A stretch of 64,000 bases of DNA from Candidatus Zixiibacteriota bacterium (GCA_040753875.1 JBFMDV010000001.1:1-64000); one strand, 5' to 3'; positions 26,153 to 34,005 are shown, numbered from the stretch's first letter. Notes: generated by a model not told the origin, from the letters alone. Program-made: numbers and translations.

Positions 26153-26983
26153 TTGTTGAGACGTATTATGACGTTCGCAGTCATCTCAGCCATCCTGGCT
26201 CTGCCGGCAATGCTGTTTGCCGCGAGCGACCAGGCATTGGTGGCCGGTAAGCCGCTTGTCAACGCGGACAGGACGATCACCGTCCCGTTATCGATCACTA
26301 ATCAGGACAACCTGATGGCAATCGACATCCCGCTGAAGTTTTCGGACGGGGTGACCCTCAAGGAGGTTAACTTCGAGAACACCCGGGTCTCCTATTTTGA
26401 CCTGAAGGTGGCCAAAATCGACAACGCCAATAAGAACGTTGTCATTGGTCTGGTCTCGCAGTTGACTCCGACTCGGAAGCCGGAGCTCTCAGCCGGCACC
26501 GGGCCTGTCGCTAATCTGGTCTTCGAGGTGAAGGATCCTTCAGTGAGCGAGCTCTCGCTCGAGACCGTCAAGCTGGTGAATCCACATCATTCGCTCCTGT
26601 TTATCTATCACACCTGGGATCAGAACGGAAGAATCGGCCAGCAGCGTGTCGAGCCGACCTTCGACAAGGTCGCGTACGCGCTGACGGCGGGTTCTGGTCT
26701 GCCGCAGAATTTCGATCTGAAGCAGAACTATCCGAATCCATTCAACCCGTCCACCGAGATCTCATTCGATCTGCCGGTGGCCTCGAAGGTTGAACTAACG
26801 GTGTACAACGTCCTTGGCCAGCAGGTCAGGACATTAGTGAATGAGGAGATGACGGCCGGTTCTCACGTAGCCACGTGGGACGGCAGAGCCACTGATGGCA
26901 ACCAGGTTGCCAGCGGCGTCTACTTCTATCGCATTTCGGCCGAGAGGTTTGAGATGACGAAGAAGATGCTGCTTTTGAAGTAA
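26153..26983 (+). CDS. secreted cohesin-like protein with FlgD-like/type IX sorting C-terminal domain
   Basis: 276 residues. The TTG start is chosen because GGGGGTGAG lies just upstream. A signal peptide ends around residue 24 (LPAMLFAA). Residues 25-190 resemble a cohesin/carbohydrate-binding beta sandwich (LVNADRTITVPLSITNQDNL, ANLVFEVKDPSVSELSL). The C-terminal ~85 residues begin with NYPNPFNPSTEISFDLP and run to GVYFYRISAERFEMTKKMLL, the FlgD-Ig-like domain used as a type IX secretion signal or cell-surface module in FCB bacteria. It is monocistronic, with its own promoter and terminator. Its partner is unknown. Confidence 0.85.
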   Translation: MLRRIMTFAVISAILALPAMLFAASDQALVAGKPLVNADRTITVPLSITNQDNLMAIDIPLKFSDGVTLKEVNFENTRVSYFDLKVAKIDNANKNVVIGLVSQLTPTRKPELSAGTGPVANLVFEVKDPSVSELSLETVKLVNPHHSLLFIYHTWDQNGRIGQQRVEPTFDKVAYALTAGSGLPQNFDLKQNYPNPFNPSTEISFDLPVASKVELTVYNVLGQQVRTLVNEEMTAGSHVATWDGRATDGNQVASGVYFYRISAERFEMTKKMLLLK

Positions 26984-27031
26984 GCATGGTCGTAGGCTGA
27001 CTACGATTGCTCACGCGTTCGATAAAGTTCG

Positions 27032-27063
27032 AGCCCTCGCTGCTGGTCACAGCGAGGGCTTTT
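27032..27063 (+). terminator. intrinsic terminator after the cohesin-like gene
   Basis: AGCCCTCGCTG pairs perfectly with CAGCGAGGGCT (11 bp) around a 7-base loop, followed by TTTCTCT. It closes the transcript of the 26153 gene. Confidence 0.85.
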
Positions 27064-27153
27064 CTCTGCGCAGATTCTAACGACCACACAAGCCGATTAT
27101 CGCACAGTCTGCGACTAATCGCCTTCCCGACACGGGGGACGCCACAGCATCTT

Positions 27154-27166
27154 ATTGATAATCAAT
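27154..27166. promoter_or_regulatory. Fur-box-like inverted repeat
   Basis: ATTGATAATCAAT is an inverted repeat (ATTGA, TAA, TCAAT) and keeps the TGATAATCA core of the classical Fur box. It sits about 57 bases upstream of the predicted transcription start near 27217. AT-rich palindromes arise by chance, so regulation by iron is only a hypothesis. Confidence 0.35.
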
Positions 27167-27201
27167 TGGTTATGCCTTATTGAATGCCCCGGCACGCTTC
27201 T

Positions 27202-27210
27202 TGATATACT
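27202..27210 (+). promoter_or_regulatory. extended -10 promoter for the leader RNA
   Basis: TGATATACT is an extended -10 (TGn plus TATACT). A weak -35, TTGAAT, lies 19 bases upstream (27180-27185). Transcription should start near 27217, just before the structured RNA. Confidence 0.55.
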
Positions 27211-27216
27211 GTGCTT

Positions 27217-27372
27217 CAAACCGAGGTAGTGGGATCAGTAGTCCCATACGGGGCTGGGAGATTCCCCAGCGGACCTCGTGCGGATGGTCTTTCTTGGCGG
27301 TTATACCGTTCGCATCGAGAATCGGTTTTTGAGGAGAGCTGGGTCCTGACGTGAGTCGGGACCTTTTTTTTT
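27217..27372 (+). ncRNA. candidate structured leader RNA (three-way junction plus terminator), riboswitch-like
   Basis: From the likely start the RNA can fold as P1 (CGAGGT 27222-27227 with ACCTCG 27273-27278), P2 (TGGGA 27230-27234 with TCCCA 27242-27246, 7-base loop) and P3 (GCTGGG 27253-27258 with CCCAGC 27265-27270), a compact three-way junction. It ends at a strong terminator (27342-27372). GGACC at 27271-27275 overlaps the P1 3' strand and can instead pair with GGTCC (27342-27346) of the terminator's 5' arm, a possible antiterminator. I do not recognise a known riboswitch class. It may be a cis-regulator of the 27455 gene or a free small RNA of about 155 bases. Confidence 0.5.
27342..27372 (+). 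terminator. strong intrinsic terminator inside the leader
   Basis: GGTCCTGAC pairs with GTCGGGACC (9 bp, one G-U) around the loop GTGA, followed by nine T. It precedes the CDS at 27455 by 82 bases, so it would attenuate that gene unless bypassed. Confidence 0.9.
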
Positions 27373-27454
27373 CTGGGGGATGCGGGCGAGTTTACGCTTG
27401 CTCAGCCAATGTGCTCGGCCTACATTTTCGATGAAACCCATAAGGAGGCTGATC

Positions 27455-27940
27455 ATGAAACGAATCGCAACCTGCGCAGTGGTGCTGTGTTTTGTGGCCG
27501 CGCTTGCCGTCGCTCAGGAAGCAGCGGAAAAACCGTGGTTTGATCTGCAAAACTGCGTGTTCTGCAAGGAAGTTGCAGCCCAACCAGGTCTGCTGGAACA
27601 CATGAACACTGAATACCACAATATCTCCAGCGGCTTTCTGTCAATAAGCAAAGTCGATGACGAGTATCTGCCGGCGTATGAGAAGATGAAGGCGGGTATG
27701 AAGAAGGTTATCACGGACATGCAGACCACAGGCAAGATTCCATATATGTGTCAGCATTGCAGCAAGTACGGCGAGTTCGCGATGGCCGGCGTGAAGATGG
27801 AAGAAGTGGAGACGGGGTACGGCATTATTCACATGGCCATGTCATCCGATTCTACGGTGGTGACGAAACTTCAGGAGTTCGCCAAGCGGACCGACACTGA
27901 GTCCAAAAAGTACAAGAAGGAGATGGCGGGGAAGAAGTAA
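27455..27940 (+). CDS. small exported protein with two CxxC motifs, function unknown
   Basis: 161 residues. The ATG at 27455 has AAGGAGG six bases upstream; the frame is open farther upstream but without such a site. A signal peptide ends near AVAQ (residue 20). The mature protein has CVFC near residue 34 and CQHC near 98, plus many Met and His residues and a Lys-rich tail, so it may bind metal or a cofactor in the periplasm. I do not recognise the family. It follows a terminator-bearing leader and is closed by its own terminator, so it looks like a singly regulated gene. Confidence 0.82.
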   Translation: MKRIATCAVVLCFVAALAVAQEAAEKPWFDLQNCVFCKEVAAQPGLLEHMNTEYHNISSGFLSISKVDDEYLPAYEKMKAGMKKVITDMQTTGKIPYMCQHCSKYGEFAMAGVKMEEVETGYGIIHMAMSSDSTVVTKLQEFAKRTDTESKKYKKEMAGKK

Positions 27941-27973
27941 CGGCATTCACCGTTACTCGTCGGAATAGATGTG

Positions 27974-28004
27974 AGGCCGCACAGGAAGGTGCGGCCTTTC
28001 TTTT
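27974..28004 (+). terminator. intrinsic terminator after the CxxC protein gene
   Basis: AGGCCGCAC pairs with GTGCGGCCT (9 bp) around AGGAAG and is followed by TTCTTTT. The rest of the gap to 28109 holds nothing recognisable. Confidence 0.85.
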
Positions 28005-28109
28005 GAGATCAAGGCAATGGTTCTCGGCCTTCGACTCCGCTCACCCCGACGATGATGGGGGCCGCATCACAACCGCCATCGCACTGGCGCTACGTTGCCG
28101 CGTCACGTC

Positions 28110-30386
28110 TCACCCCATCACCGCCAGCATATACTCCAGCAGCTTGACCACACCGTCACGGCCGTGTTCGCCGACCTCCATGGGCGGGCCGACACAAGTG
28201 GGACAGCCCGACGAACAACCGCATTTCTTGGCATGTTCGCGACACGCCTCAAACAGGCGTTCAGCTTCGCCGAACAGCTTCTCGGATAAACCCACCCCAC
28301 CAGGGATGTTCTCATACACATAGACCGTGGGCCGCTCAGTAAACGGCGCGCGCACTTGTGAAATGGACCGAAGGTCCCTTGCGTCACACATCACCCAAAG
28401 CGGCGCAATCTTGCCGAGGATATTGGCCAGTCCGCGCAGCGCTCCGCCGAAGGTGTCACCGCTCAATCCCAGCTTAACGGCAACATCACCGGGAAACGCA
28501 TACCAGAACGCATTCGTGTGCATTTCGAGTTCAGGGAGATTCAAAATGCCCGAGCCGACATTCTCATGTGTCTCGAACTTGATCTTCTTGAAGAGCACGG
28601 TCACGTTGGAGACTGAGACCTCACCCGATTGCATGCGAGCATCATCGAGCAACACGGATTCCTGGTTTGTCGCCAGCACTTTGAGATCGCTCTTTGTTTC
28701 GGCATCGGTGTAGTAATCGACCTCAGTCTCTTTCACATATGCCTTTTTCCCGTCCCAGTCCAATCGGGTGACCTGGTACTGGTTGGCGGAGTGAAGATAG
28801 ATCGCCTCCGGATGCAGGAAGATCGGCGCCGAGAAATAGTCTACCTCGCCGATCACCTCGGCGTTATTCGATTCATTAAGGATGACGAAATTGTCCGGCG
28901 ACGCGGAGCGAAGCGAGACCTGTTGCGCAGGATAGATCTCCGATGACCAGTGATACCGGTCGGATGCCTTGCGAACAATATTCTGGTGCGATAGATAATC
29001 CAGGATTTGCCCGGTCGAATTGTCGGCGGCAAGCTCTTCCTGCCCGAACGGGAGCTCGAACGTAGCGCATTTGAGGTGGTTGGTGCGGATGATCAGATTG
29101 TCCGGATCCACAATGCCGGACTCAGGTGTTCGTTCGAAAATGTATTTCGGCTCCGTGCACAGGAATTGGTTGATAGCAGTCGAATTGGCGACCATCACGG
29201 TGATCGATGTCCCTGCGCGTCGCCCGGCTCGCCCAGCCTGCTGCCAGAGCGACGCTATGGAGCCGGGATAACCAACGATTATTGAGACATCAAGATGGCC
29301 GATATCGACCCCCAGTTCCAGTGCGTTGGTGGATACCACGCCGGTAATGGACCCGCTTCGAAGACCCGCTTCGATCTGACGTCTCTCATTGGGCAGGTAG
29401 CCGCCGCGATAACCGGAAACAGTGATCCCTTTGCCAAAGTCCCCTTTTAACTCGCGCTGCAGATAGGTGAGAAGGACTTCAACATATAGGCGGAAATGAG
29501 CGAACACGATGGTTTGTATGCGATGACGGAGAAACGTGGCCGCCAGGCGGGCCGCCTCGTTCACCGCCGACTTGCGAATGCCCAGTTGCTTGTTTATGAG
29601 GGGCGGGTTGTAGATGAGAAAGTGCTTCTCACCCGAGGGAGCGCCGTTGTTGTCGATCAACTCGGGTCTGCGACCGATGATCTTCTCGGCCAATTCATCC
29701 GGATTGGCAATGGTGGCGGAACAACAAATGAACAGCGGATCTGAACCATAGAAACTGCAAATGCGTCTCAAGCGCTTGATCACGTTGGCCAGGTGTGAGC
29801 CGAAGATCCCGCGGTACTGGTGGATCTCATCAATGACCACATATCGCAGGTTCTCGAACAGCTTGATCCACTTGGTGTGATGGGGCAGGATACCCGCGTG
29901 CAGCATGTCAGGATTTGTCACCACGATATGTCCGGCGGACCGGATCAACCGTCGCGCGGTCTGCGGCGTGTCACCATCGAAGGTATATGTCTTGATGTCC
30001 ACATCCAGTTTCTGGATGAACTCATACAGTTCACTCAGCTGGTCCTGCGCCAGTGCTTTGGTAGGGAAGAGGTATAATGCCCGGGAATCAGGCTGACGGA
30101 GTATTTCATTCAACACCGGCAGGTTGTAGCAGAGCGTCTTTCCGGAGGCGGTGGGAGTGACGACAACAACATCACTTTCCTTCATGACCGCGTTGATCGC
30201 ACTGGCCTGATGGGAAAACAGACGTTCGATCCCTCGCGCGCTCAGCGCGTCTGTCAGTCGGCGATCGAGTCCATCGGGAAAGTCGGCGAATTTCGCCTCG
30301 CGTGCAGGATAGGTTTTCCAATGCGTGATGTTCTTGCCGACAACCGGGTCGGTTCTCAGAAAGTCGAGGATCTGGTCAAGGGTCAT
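28110..30386 (-). CDS. DEAD/DEAH-box helicase with DUF1998 zinc-binding C-terminus (YprA/MrfA-like)
   Basis: 758 residues. Motif I TPTASGKT is at residues 77-84, DEIH at 186-189, SAT in CCSATIANPDELAEK, and motif VI as QAGRAGRR. The C-terminal DUF1998-type region ends with a four-Cys cluster (CREHAKKCGCSSGCPTC). B. subtilis MrfA (YprA), of this architecture, is a 3'-5' helicase that works with exonuclease MrfB in repair of mitomycin C adducts. Its ATG directly follows the TAA of the archaemetzincin-like gene, so the pair is surely co-transcribed. A related eukaryotic type is Hrq1. Confidence 0.9.
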   Translation of the reverse strand: MTLDQILDFLRTDPVVGKNITHWKTYPAREAKFADFPDGLDRRLTDALSARGIERLFSHQASAINAVMKESDVVVVTPTASGKTLCYNLPVLNEILRQPDSRALYLFPTKALAQDQLSELYEFIQKLDVDIKTYTFDGDTPQTARRLIRSAGHIVVTNPDMLHAGILPHHTKWIKLFENLRYVVIDEIHQYRGIFGSHLANVIKRLRRICSFYGSDPLFICCSATIANPDELAEKIIGRRPELIDNNGAPSGEKHFLIYNPPLINKQLGIRKSAVNEAARLAATFLRHRIQTIVFAHFRLYVEVLLTYLQRELKGDFGKGITVSGYRGGYLPNERRQIEAGLRSGSITGVVSTNALELGVDIGHLDVSIIVGYPGSIASLWQQAGRAGRRAGTSITVMVANSTAINQFLCTEPKYIFERTPESGIVDPDNLIIRTNHLKCATFELPFGQEELAADNSTGQILDYLSHQNIVRKASDRYHWSSEIYPAQQVSLRSASPDNFVILNESNNAEVIGEVDYFSAPIFLHPEAIYLHSANQYQVTRLDWDGKKAYVKETEVDYYTDAETKSDLKVLATNQESVLLDDARMQSGEVSVSNVTVLFKKIKFETHENVGSGILNLPELEMHTNAFWYAFPGDVAVKLGLSGDTFGGALRGLANILGKIAPLWVMCDARDLRSISQVRAPFTERPTVYVYENIPGGVGLSEKLFGEAERLFEACREHAKKCGCSSGCPTCVGPPMEVGEHGRDGVVKLLEYMLAVMG

Positions 30387-30935
30387 TTATGTCACGCTGG
30401 TGAGCTGGCGGCGACAGATATCGCAGAATCGTTCGGTTTTGTTGTCGATATCCAGCATCACCTGGCTATAATAATTAACACATCTGGGATTGCGGCACTC
30501 GGTGAGGTCAAAGAGATGTGCCAGGCGGTGTACCGCCTCTTTGAACAACCGTGGATACACCTTGCTTTCGTCCTCCGGAAGCCCATAGAATTCCTGCCTG
30601 ATGCGGTACAGCGACACCACGGCGGTCCCGGACAGCCGGTCCACACAGGCCATTACAAACGACTCGTCCGGGAGATACAGGTCTTCTTCGCAGACGCCAA
30701 TCACTTTTTCACGGCTGTTGGCTTTTGTCCGTTCGAGTTTCGCCAAAATGACCTGGGCATAGTATTGGCCGCGGACGGCATTGTACGCCTCCGAGGGCAT
30801 TTTCATCCCTTTGAGAATATCGACCGAGCGGTTGAACACCGGCCCCACGTTGGAGGCCAGCTTGTTGACTGCCATGAAGTCAACATCACCCATCGGTACA
30901 ACGACGATCTTCGATTTCACCAGTGTCATCTCCAT
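30387..30935 (-). CDS. archaemetzincin-like protein lacking catalytic residues
   Basis: 182 residues, the length of archaemetzincin (AmzA) proteins, which normally carry HExxHxxGxxHC then CxxxxC and CxxC. Here the motif is HRLAHLFDLTEC at 136-147: the catalytic Glu is Arg137, the Met-zincin Gly is Asp143, and the third zinc His is Glu146. The four Cys of the structural zinc site remain (C147, C152, C171, C174), as does the N-terminal VVVPMGDVDF. It is therefore probably a non-peptidase zinc protein. It sits 14 bases after the small zinc-ribbon gene and abuts the helicase gene. Confidence 0.8.
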   Translation of the reverse strand: MEMTLVKSKIVVVPMGDVDFMAVNKLASNVGPVFNRSVDILKGMKMPSEAYNAVRGQYYAQVILAKLERTKANSREKVIGVCEEDLYLPDESFVMACVDRLSGTAVVSLYRIRQEFYGLPEDESKVYPRLFKEAVHRLAHLFDLTECRNPRCVNYYSQVMLDIDNKTERFCDICRRQLTSVT

Positions 30936-30949
30936 TCACCGGCCTGATC

Positions 30950-31147
30950 TCAGTCGGCCGAGAAGAAGCGGGTATCTGAACCGGTCGGCGTGACCCGAAC
31001 TTCGGCTTTCCTGGCACACTTTGGGCACCAGCCCACAAACGCCGTTCCGGCCGCGTTCAAGTATATCCGGGAATAGACTCCGCAGCAGCGAAAGTGCATG
31101 CCGACAAACGGCTTCCCGGAGCCGCCCTGTTTCTCCGGTTTATCCAC
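30950..31147 (-). CDS. small zinc-ribbon protein of unknown function
   Basis: 65 residues from a GTG start. Two Cys pairs, FRCCGVYSRIY (C21, C22) and GWCPKC (C42, C45), would make a zinc ribbon, with a conserved-looking NAAGTAFVGW between them. It is first in a three-gene minus-strand unit with the archaemetzincin-like gene (14-base gap) and the helicase. A -10 TATATT ends about seven bases before the GTG, so its mRNA may be leaderless. No known function; a nucleic-acid or protein-binding adaptor is a guess. Confidence 0.7.
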   Translation of the reverse strand: MDKPEKQGGSGKPFVGMHFRCCGVYSRIYLNAAGTAFVGWCPKCARKAEVRVTPTGSDTRFFSAD

Positions 31148-31153
31148 ATGTCA

Positions 31154-31181
31154 AATATACAGGGAGCTGAACCAAAAGCAA
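31154..31181 (-). promoter_or_regulatory. promoter of the zinc-ribbon/archaemetzincin-like/helicase unit
   Basis: Minus strand TTGCTT (31181-31176), 16 bases, TATATT (31159-31154). The predicted start, about 31147, coincides with the GTG start codon. Confidence 0.5.
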
Positions 31182-31241
31182 AGGGGGAGAAGCCACCGCC
31201 GGGAAGTCCGTCTGATTCCAAAGGAGACTGTCTATTCCCTG

Positions 31242-31913
31242 CTAATACAGGGTCGCGAACTCTTTCATGATTGCCACTGATGCCGATGATCCCAGCCGAG
31301 TCGCGCCGGCTGAGAGCAGGCGTTGGCAGTCTTCGAGAGTGCGAATCCCCCCGGAGGCCTTGACCTCAATCTGCCCTTCGGCTGCCCGAAACAGGGTCCT
31401 GACTTGTTCGACTGTGGCGCCGCCAAAGAAACCGGTGCAGGTCTTGACGAATTGCGCCCCACCGTTTATCACACACTTGGTAGCTTCGACCTGTTGCTGT
31501 TCGGTCAGTCTGCCCGCCTCAATGATCACTTTGAGGATTACTTCTGGTGGCAGATTTCGCCGAACCTTGCGAATTTCGGCTTCCACATCGGAGAATTGGC
31601 CTGCGCACAGCCTGCCAATATTAGCCACCATATCGATCTCATGGGCGCCGTCGCTGACTCCCTCGACCGCTTCCACTATTTTGACATCCGTCCTATTGGC
31701 ACCGAGGGGAAAACCAGCCACGGTAAGGACCTTGACCGAGGTCTTCTTGAGAAGTTCGACTGCAAGCGCGGTCCACGCCGGATTGACAGCCACTGAATAG
31801 AATAGATACTCCCTGGCTTCGCAGCACAGCCGCCGGATGGCCGCCTCGTCCACTTCCGGTTGCAGCGCCGCGTGGTCAATCTTTAGGTTCAGGTCCATGA
31901 GTTCCTTATCCAT
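31242..31913 (-). CDS. deoC: deoxyribose-phosphate aldolase
   Basis: 223 residues, normal for DeoC. It cleaves 2-deoxyribose 5-phosphate to glyceraldehyde 3-phosphate and acetaldehyde in nucleoside salvage. The Schiff-base lysine is in FVKTCTGFFGGAT, and the second lysine in EVKASGGIRT. The start ATG overlaps the deoB stop by eight bases; an internal ATG (MDLNLKIDHAALQP) is an alternative start. With deoB upstream it forms the deoxynucleoside catabolic pair. A small CCCTG/CAGGG hairpin follows the stop. Confidence 0.95.
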   Translation of the reverse strand: MDKELMDLNLKIDHAALQPEVDEAAIRRLCCEAREYLFYSVAVNPAWTALAVELLKKTSVKVLTVAGFPLGANRTDVKIVEAVEGVSDGAHEIDMVANIGRLCAGQFSDVEAEIRKVRRNLPPEVILKVIIEAGRLTEQQQVEATKCVINGGAQFVKTCTGFFGGATVEQVRTLFRAAEGQIEVKASGGIRTLEDCQRLLSAGATRLGSSASVAIMKEFATLY

Positions 31914-33111
31914 TCTGTTCTCCCTTGCTTCCGGTCAACTGGCTCAGAAACGAGGTCCCGTCGAGAACTTCCGGGAGGTCGAAAATATCGGCAATGGTGG
32001 ATCCAAGATCAGCAAAGGCGGAACGAGTGCCGAGGTCTGCACCCTGTCGCGTCGTTTTGCCGTAAGCAAGAAGAGGCACGAACTCTCTCGTGTGGTCGGT
32101 CGAACTCTTGATCGTCGGGTCACAGCCGTGGTCGGCCGTCAGCACCAGCAGATCGTCATTGTGCAGCACCGCAAGAAGTTCTCCAAGTTGGAGGTCGAAC
32201 GCTACAAGCGCACGACCAAAACTGACCTCGTCGTTGCGATGTCCCCAGAGCTGGTCGAAATCTACGAGATTCGCGAAGATCAGTTGATGTTCCCTGTCCT
32301 CTTTCACTGCTCGCGTGATCTCGCTCATCACCTCGTTGTTGTTGCTGGTCTTGATAACGGTATTGATGCCGCGCCCGGCAAACAGGTCATATATCTTGCC
32401 AATAGAAAGTACTTTGTGGCCCTCGTTTGTCAAAAGATCCAGGAGGGTGTCGCGGGGTGGTGTCCGGGAAAAATCTTTTCGTCCAGCTGTGCGGACATAA
32501 CTGCCCGGTTTGCCTGCAAACGGTCTGGCAATCACTCGCCCCACCTCGAACGGCCCGGTCAGCAGGTCTCTGGCGATGCGGCAGATCTCGTAAAGTCGCG
32601 GCAACGGGATTGTCTCTTCGTGGGCAGCGAGTTGGAACACCGAATCCGCCGACGTGTAGAGGATGATGGCCCCGGACAGTTGATGTTCTTCACCAAGTTG
32701 CTCGATGATCTCGGTACCGCTGGCGGCACAATTGCCAATGGTCATTACTCCGGCTCGCCGCTCGAACTCGGCAACAATGTCATGAGGGAAACCTTGCGGG
32801 AATAATGGAAACGGCTCCTTGAGGATGACCCCTGCCATCTCCCAATGACCAGTAGTGGAATCCTTGCCGGGAGATTGCTCCGCCATCCTCCCGTAACTGG
32901 CTAGCGGCGAGTCAGCGTGCGGCACACCCTTGATCTGGGTGATATTCCCCAGTCCCATACGTTGACAATGTGGCATCTGCAGTCCGCCAACGGCGTTTGC
33001 CACATGAGGGATCGTTGCCGCTCCCTGGTCGCCAAAGAGGTGAGCGTCGGGGAGCGCTCCGATACCGCAGGCATCAAGGACTATAAGGACTACCCGAGCG
33101 ATCGGCATCAC
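31906..33111 (-). CDS. deoB: phosphopentomutase
   Basis: 401 residues, usual for DeoB of the alkaline phosphatase superfamily. It moves phosphate between C1 and C5 of (deoxy)ribose. N-terminal VVLIVLDACGIGALPDA holds a metal Asp, and GKDSTTGHWEMAG carries the phospho-acceptor Thr. C-terminal LTADHGCDPTIKSSTDHTRE gives further metal ligands. Adjacent GTG (33111) and ATG (33108) codons both fit the start. It is coupled to deoC downstream. The upstream gene, a lipoprotein, ends 30 bases earlier. Confidence 0.96.
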   Translation of the reverse strand: MMPIARVVLIVLDACGIGALPDAHLFGDQGAATIPHVANAVGGLQMPHCQRMGLGNITQIKGVPHADSPLASYGRMAEQSPGKDSTTGHWEMAGVILKEPFPLFPQGFPHDIVAEFERRAGVMTIGNCAASGTEIIEQLGEEHQLSGAIILYTSADSVFQLAAHEETIPLPRLYEICRIARDLLTGPFEVGRVIARPFAGKPGSYVRTAGRKDFSRTPPRDTLLDLLTNEGHKVLSIGKIYDLFAGRGINTVIKTSNNNEVMSEITRAVKEDREHQLIFANLVDFDQLWGHRNDEVSFGRALVAFDLQLGELLAVLHNDDLLVLTADHGCDPTIKSSTDHTREFVPLLAYGKTTRQGADLGTRSAFADLGSTIADIFDLPEVLDGTSFLSQLTGSKGEQNG

Positions 33112-33141
33112 AGGATCCAGCGTTACCGGAAGGGGGTGCGG

Positions 33142-33981
33142 TTACATTAGCTTTCGCTCTTTGAGAGCGAAGCGTGTTTCGGACTGGCTGTCGACGCGAT
33201 ACGACTTGCTCGCACCTTCAGACAGTTTCTCCCGCTGTCCTGCGACCGTCCAGTTCTCCACTTGCATCACGACACAGCCTTCTTGGTAGGCAAAATACAT
33301 GGTCCCGGTCGCCCGGATGCGATCGACTCCCTGACGTTGCGTGCTATCCTGAGGCGAGATCTTGACCGGAATTACCAGGTTGCCGTCGTAGGTTATGACA
33401 GCACACCGGTAGCCGAGCTGGCGCTCGACTCCTGTGAAGATATAGCAAGTCGAGGCCACGGTGGGAACGCTGTCGATAAAAACGCTCGTTTCCTGAGTCC
33501 AGCTTTGACCCGGCCGCAATTCGCCGGAAGGAAACACGGGTGTGGCCTGATCGAAGTAGTCCTCTATGTACGACGCAGTGGAGCTGTCCATTTCCGATGT
33601 GAAGTCGATATCAACAACTTTTCCGTTTGGCTTGACGAACACGACCATCTCCCGACTTCCGCGGACCGTATCCAGCTTTGTGGAGTCCTTTTCATTCACT
33701 TGTGTGTAGTCCCAGGAGTCTCTCTCCAGGATTTCCGCGGAGGTATCGGGAAGCACTCTGCGGACGGTTTGCTCGATCTGGAGAAGAATGGTAGCGCTCG
33801 ATTGCTTGGTCACCGAGTCGGCTTCGGTAACGGTCAGACTCCTTCGGGTCGTTTGATCGTACACCAGTTTCAAGCCCGGCTCGAACTTGAATCTAAGACT
33901 AATCTCTTCGCCGCCCGTGCCGCATGACTGGAGCACGGCGGTCAGAAGGCTGATCCCAACGATGGCGGTTATTTTATTCAC
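33142..33981 (-). CDS. lipoprotein of unknown function (DUF6263-like)
   Basis: 279 residues with signal peptide and lipobox LQSC (Cys20). The mature part resembles the DUF6263 type: FKFEPGLKLVYDQTTRRS at the start, a central PVFPSGELRPGQSWTQE, and repeated beta-strand stretches. No enzymatic motif. It lies between the ECF sigma/anti-sigma pair upstream (24-base gap, same strand) and deoB downstream, so it might be a member of the sigma regulon operon. Function unknown. Confidence 0.78.
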   Translation of the reverse strand: MNKITAIVGISLLTAVLQSCGTGGEEISLRFKFEPGLKLVYDQTTRRSLTVTEADSVTKQSSATILLQIEQTVRRVLPDTSAEILERDSWDYTQVNEKDSTKLDTVRGSREMVVFVKPNGKVVDIDFTSEMDSSTASYIEDYFDQATPVFPSGELRPGQSWTQETSVFIDSVPTVASTCYIFTGVERQLGYRCAVITYDGNLVIPVKISPQDSTQRQGVDRIRATGTMYFAYQEGCVVMQVENWTVAGQREKLSEGASKSYRVDSQSETRFALKERKLM

Positions 33982-34005
33982 GACTGTCTCCGTATGGATT
34001 ATCGG

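Noticed and set aside
27191-27207. Sigma-54 promoter (GGCACG-N4-TTGAT) before the leader RNA
   Set aside because: The -24 GG fits, but the essential GC at -12 is GA, and an extended -10 sigma-70 element overlaps and fits better.
30210-30947. Plus-strand frame opposite the helicase start and archaemetzincin-like gene
   Set aside because: The minus-strand genes carry clear helicase and zinc motifs and abut each other exactly; the plus frame has none.
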